The position numbers and the translations under genes are program-made. Positions 47,876-50,525 of a stretch of 50,525 nt of DNA are shown here, piece by piece. This stretch comes from an uncultured Spirochaetaceae bacterium (GTDB lineage Bacteria > Spirochaetota > Spirochaetia > Treponematales > Treponemataceae), in contig CADBBB010000007.1 in assembly GCA_902792795.1 (NCBI GenBank), positions 1 to 50,525 of the forward strand, given 5' to 3'. Within the stretch, counting starts at the first letter, position 1. Each line of letters opens with the position of its first letter. The notes below the pieces were generated by a model. The model ran no database searches. It saw only the letters and a program-made list of their open reading frames with translations, and had not been told where the DNA came from.

Positions 47876-50455
47876 ATGACGATAATAGATAAGATGAAAA
47901 AGTCAAAATTTTTTAGCGGACATTCTCTTTTTGCGGGGCTTTGCTTTGCTTTTGCCCTTTCCGCCGCCTTTTATTTTGCCTCGTGCGACGCGGGTCTTGG
48001 CGAGTCTATCGACACCACCGAGCCTTCTGTTTCCATAACCGCTCCGCAAAGCGGCGGAGTGGTTAGCGGCGTCGTGAGCGTTAGCGGAACTTGCAAGGAC
48101 GACAAGGCTGTTGCCAGCGTGTCCGTAAGCATAAAAAACACTTTGACGGAAGAAGTTGTAAAGACAGAAAACGCCGCCATAAGCGGAACCGACTGGACTT
48201 TAAATGTTGACTCTTTGCCGGACGGAACTTATTCCGCCGACGCAATTTGCTACGACGCCGCCGGAAGAAAAAGCGGCGTGGCCAGCCGCGTTTTTGACGT
48301 TGACAACACGCCGCCGGTTTTTTGCGTCACAAAGCCAAACTCATTGACTATAACCGACCCGGCCGCCTACGGACGCGACGTGGTCATAAAGGGCGAGATT
48401 GCCGACGACCACACCGTAAAGCAAATGGACGTCCGCGTGTTCAAGGTTCAAAACGGCGCGGCCTCGGAAATAACGCTTCCATGCTCCACGTTCAGCGGCT
48501 TTGAGACCGCCGGCGGAACGGAAGTTACTATCGCTAAATTTTTCCCGGACACGGAGATTTCTTCCATATCGGAAGAGGACATGCCGCTCTACCAAAACTA
48601 CAAGGCCATGTACACCGACTTGGGCGCCAGCGTTGGCGACACCGTGCAGCTTTACATATTTCCGTATTTGACGGACGCGGCCGGAAACAAGAGCGACAAA
48701 TGCTACATTCAAAGCTCCCTCAAGCAGCTTGTCTCAAAGGCTTGCAAGGTTGACACCACAAGCGACTCCTTGCAGACGGCGCAGCTCAAGAAAATTTTAA
48801 ACGGCAGCTACAGCCTTGGCGAAGTTGACGTTGCGACGATGAAACAAATTCTTGAAGGAAAATACAACCAAAGCTCCATAGGAACAAATTACCTTTACTA
48901 CGCCCATCTTGCGGAAGGCGAAAAATCAATTTCTTCTTCCAACAGTCCGCTCGCGATGAGCCTCAACGCCAACAACAGCCCGATGTACGAATTTGGCGGC
49001 TACAGCGTTGACAAGGACGACTTGAAATTTGCGGAAGTCGCCAACAGCGGAACCATGTCCGTAAAGGTGAGCGCGGGTCTTGACGGAAACGAAATTATAG
49101 CCAACACGGTCAGAGTTTACTTGTGGGAATGCGACGACAAGCTTAAGCTCAAGGACGGCTTGGACCTAAAGGATCCTTCCACCGCCTCTTATTCTTCGGA
49201 CAACCAAGATTCGGCCAAATTCTTTGAGGTTGTTGACAACGAACAAAACCAAGTCAAAGATTTGGACGACTCCAAGAGAGTTTCAACCGCCACTTACAAA
49301 ATATCGTTGCCCGGCAATTTGGCGGCTGGCGTCCACTATATGCTCACGGCCGGCGGCGAAGACGTGGCCGGAAATAAATTCTACAGCGCCGCCACTTACG
49401 CCTTTATGGTGGCCACAGCGGGCGACGCGCCCAAGGTGGAATTTGGCGAGCAGTTCTTTATAAACGCAAGCGCGATAGACGTTGGACAGTCCGCCTCTTA
49501 CAAGGCCAAAATTCAAATCACCGACAAAACTGGCGGCTCCGGTTCCGGCGAAGGCCAAGGCACAATGCAAGAAGCGGGCAACTGGGTTCGCGTGAGCCTT
49601 TCTTTATACAAGGGCTACGCCAAGACCAAGGGCTATTTGAACCAAAAAGACCTTTTGCAAGCGCTTGCCGAGATTGAATTTACCGGCGACACGGGAGACA
49701 CGAAAATTTCAAAGGACGGCGCGGGCGAATACTCCGTTGAGCTTCCCATGAACAAATTTGTCTTGACCGGCGCGGGCGGCAAAAAATTGGCCGACAACTA
49801 CACCGTGGCCTTGGAAGTTCAGGCAAAGAATTCCGGCGCCACTTCCGAAAGGACTACATACATTTTCTGGGCGGACGCCACGCCGCCCGCGCTGGAGCCT
49901 ACCGCTCCCGCAAGAAAGTCCAAGGACGGCAAATACTACATTTGCAAGGAAACGGACGGAAAAGAAATTCTCGACATAACTCCGCAGGGCGCGGCGAGCA
50001 AGTCTTACGCATTTACGCCAAGCGGAAAATGGAGCGACGTCAACGGAAGCGGAACTTGCGAGCTTTGGTACGCCTTGACCGGCCTTGGCGAATCCGTTCC
50101 TGCGATAAACCCGACATGGACAGAAGCCTCCGGCGCGGCCCAGGACGGCGTCACTTACTATAAAAAGCAGGGCGGCGGCGAAGGAAGCGAGGGCCTTTAC
50201 CTTGCCGACACTGGAATTAAGGAAGGCGATTCTGTAGTTGGAAAATACACGCTAAGCCTTGGAGACGGCTGGACTGCCGTCAAAGGCGCGCCAAAGAGTT
50301 CCGGAAACGCCAACTGGAACGCGCAAATTGACAGCGTGTTGAATTCCAGCGGAAACGCGCTCAACGTTGTGGCGGTTGACCAGACGGCCAACTTTAGCGG
50401 CGTCCAGACAATCTCAAACATCATGTTTGACTTTGCCAATGTCCAATACCTTTAA
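47876..50455 (+). CDS. Ig-like surface lipoprotein, short paralogue of the giant protein
   Basis: An 859-residue lipoprotein with signal peptide ending FASC, then DAGLGESIDT. It aligns along its length with the first ~860 residues of the preceding giant protein: DDKAVASVSVSIKN, VFDVDNTPPVFCVTKP, IADDHTVKQMDVRVF, FETAGGTEVTIAKFF, DSLQTAQLKKILNGSYSLGE, then the WSDVNGSGTCELWYA module. The match ends at FDFANVQYL-stop, where the giant protein reads FDFSVPTAEL and continues for ~2900 residues. It is therefore an N-terminal module duplicated or cut at a domain boundary. AAGGAGGG lies before ATG 47876, 22 nt after the giant gene. The C-terminus has no barrel. Confidence 0.82.
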   Translation: MTIIDKMKKSKFFSGHSLFAGLCFAFALSAAFYFASCDAGLGESIDTTEPSVSITAPQSGGVVSGVVSVSGTCKDDKAVASVSVSIKNTLTEEVVKTENAAISGTDWTLNVDSLPDGTYSADAICYDAAGRKSGVASRVFDVDNTPPVFCVTKPNSLTITDPAAYGRDVVIKGEIADDHTVKQMDVRVFKVQNGAASEITLPCSTFSGFETAGGTEVTIAKFFPDTEISSISEEDMPLYQNYKAMYTDLGASVGDTVQLYIFPYLTDAAGNKSDKCYIQSSLKQLVSKACKVDTTSDSLQTAQLKKILNGSYSLGEVDVATMKQILEGKYNQSSIGTNYLYYAHLAEGEKSISSSNSPLAMSLNANNSPMYEFGGYSVDKDDLKFAEVANSGTMSVKVSAGLDGNEIIANTVRVYLWECDDKLKLKDGLDLKDPSTASYSSDNQDSAKFFEVVDNEQNQVKDLDDSKRVSTATYKISLPGNLAAGVHYMLTAGGEDVAGNKFYSAATYAFMVATAGDAPKVEFGEQFFINASAIDVGQSASYKAKIQITDKTGGSGSGEGQGTMQEAGNWVRVSLSLYKGYAKTKGYLNQKDLLQALAEIEFTGDTGDTKISKDGAGEYSVELPMNKFVLTGAGGKKLADNYTVALEVQAKNSGATSERTTYIFWADATPPALEPTAPARKSKDGKYYICKETDGKEILDITPQGAASKSYAFTPSGKWSDVNGSGTCELWYALTGLGESVPAINPTWTEASGAAQDGVTYYKKQGGGEGSEGLYLADTGIKEGDSVVGKYTLSLGDGWTAVKGAPKSSGNANWNAQIDSVLNSSGNALNVVAVDQTANFSGVQTISNIMFDFANVQYL

Positions 50456-50475
50456 ATGTGGCTTTTTCAAGAAGT

Positions 50476-50498
50476 TGTTGCCTCCAAAGCTGGCAACA
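50476..50498. repeat. Hairpin after the short paralogue
   Basis: TGTTGCC (50476-50482) and GGCAACA (50492-50498) with a 9-nt loop, 20 nt after the stop. No T run follows, so it could be a weak terminator or the edge of an inserted element. The window ends 27 bp later. Confidence 0.35.
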
Positions 50499-50525
50499 GA
50501 AAATAATGAACCTTTTTATGTATAT

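Noticed and set aside
1..50525. tRNA, rRNA or riboswitch genes
   Set aside because: No cloverleaf, rRNA segment or recognised riboswitch core was seen by eye in the intergenic regions, which are mostly short.

Overview
The window looks like a chromosome segment from a host-associated spirochaete of the Treponema type. This is inferred from the giant Ig-like surface lipoproteins with relaxed lipoboxes, the outer-membrane barrel ending in Phe, the TRAP binding protein paired with a diguanylate cyclase, and the plant-polysaccharide transport operons typical of gut treponemes. No rRNA or marker gene is present to confirm it. Most genes are rich in G/C with strongly G/C third positions. The block at about 2220-10920 is clearly A/T-rich and looks acquired.

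Layout: (1) 1-2215: a gene tail, a Fic protein (AMPylator family) with three tandem operator-like palindromes over its promoter, and a DUF72 gene. (2) 2220-10910: an A/T-rich defence island. It holds a KilA-N gene flanked by a degenerate second copy of the DUF72 3' end; a tight four-gene operon (DNA methyltransferase, Rad50/SMC-like ATPase with zinc hook, small winged-helix-like middle protein, PD-(D/E)XK nuclease); a cytosine-5 methyltransferase that has lost its catalytic motif; and an intact restriction enzyme with a FokI-like cleavage domain. (3) 11069-15820: a Nudix hydrolase, a 2H phosphoesterase and, on the minus strand, two acyl carrier proteins, a COG4648-AMP-ligase fusion and an EamA transporter, which resembles part of an aryl-polyene-type lipid pathway.

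(4) 16026-21492: a galactan operon (binding lipoprotein, two permeases, GH53 galactanase lipoprotein with a C-terminal CBM61-like module). (5) 21731-27936: a xylo-oligosaccharide-type operon (binding lipoprotein, two permeases, cytosolic GH43 beta-xylosidase, LacI-family regulator) with a LacI-type operator candidate in its leader. Neither transporter has its own ATPase, so a shared MsmX/MalK-type ATPase elsewhere is expected. In both operons an intrinsic terminator sits between the binding-protein gene and the permeases. (6) 27926-31209: a sirtuin, divergent from a TRAP binding lipoprotein coupled to a membrane GGDEF protein, without TRAP membrane subunits. (7) 31416-50455: an operon of three very large Ig-like surface proteins (1718 aa with an OM barrel tail, 3755 aa lipoprotein, 859 aa lipoprotein paralogous to the N-terminus of the second).

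Promoters resemble sigma-70 consensus with 17-bp spacers. Several genes (fic, the 2H gene, the sirtuin) have the -10 box exactly 6 nt before ATG and no Shine-Dalgarno, suggesting leaderless mRNAs. A short dispersed repeat built around TTGCAAG recurs in intergenic and coding positions.
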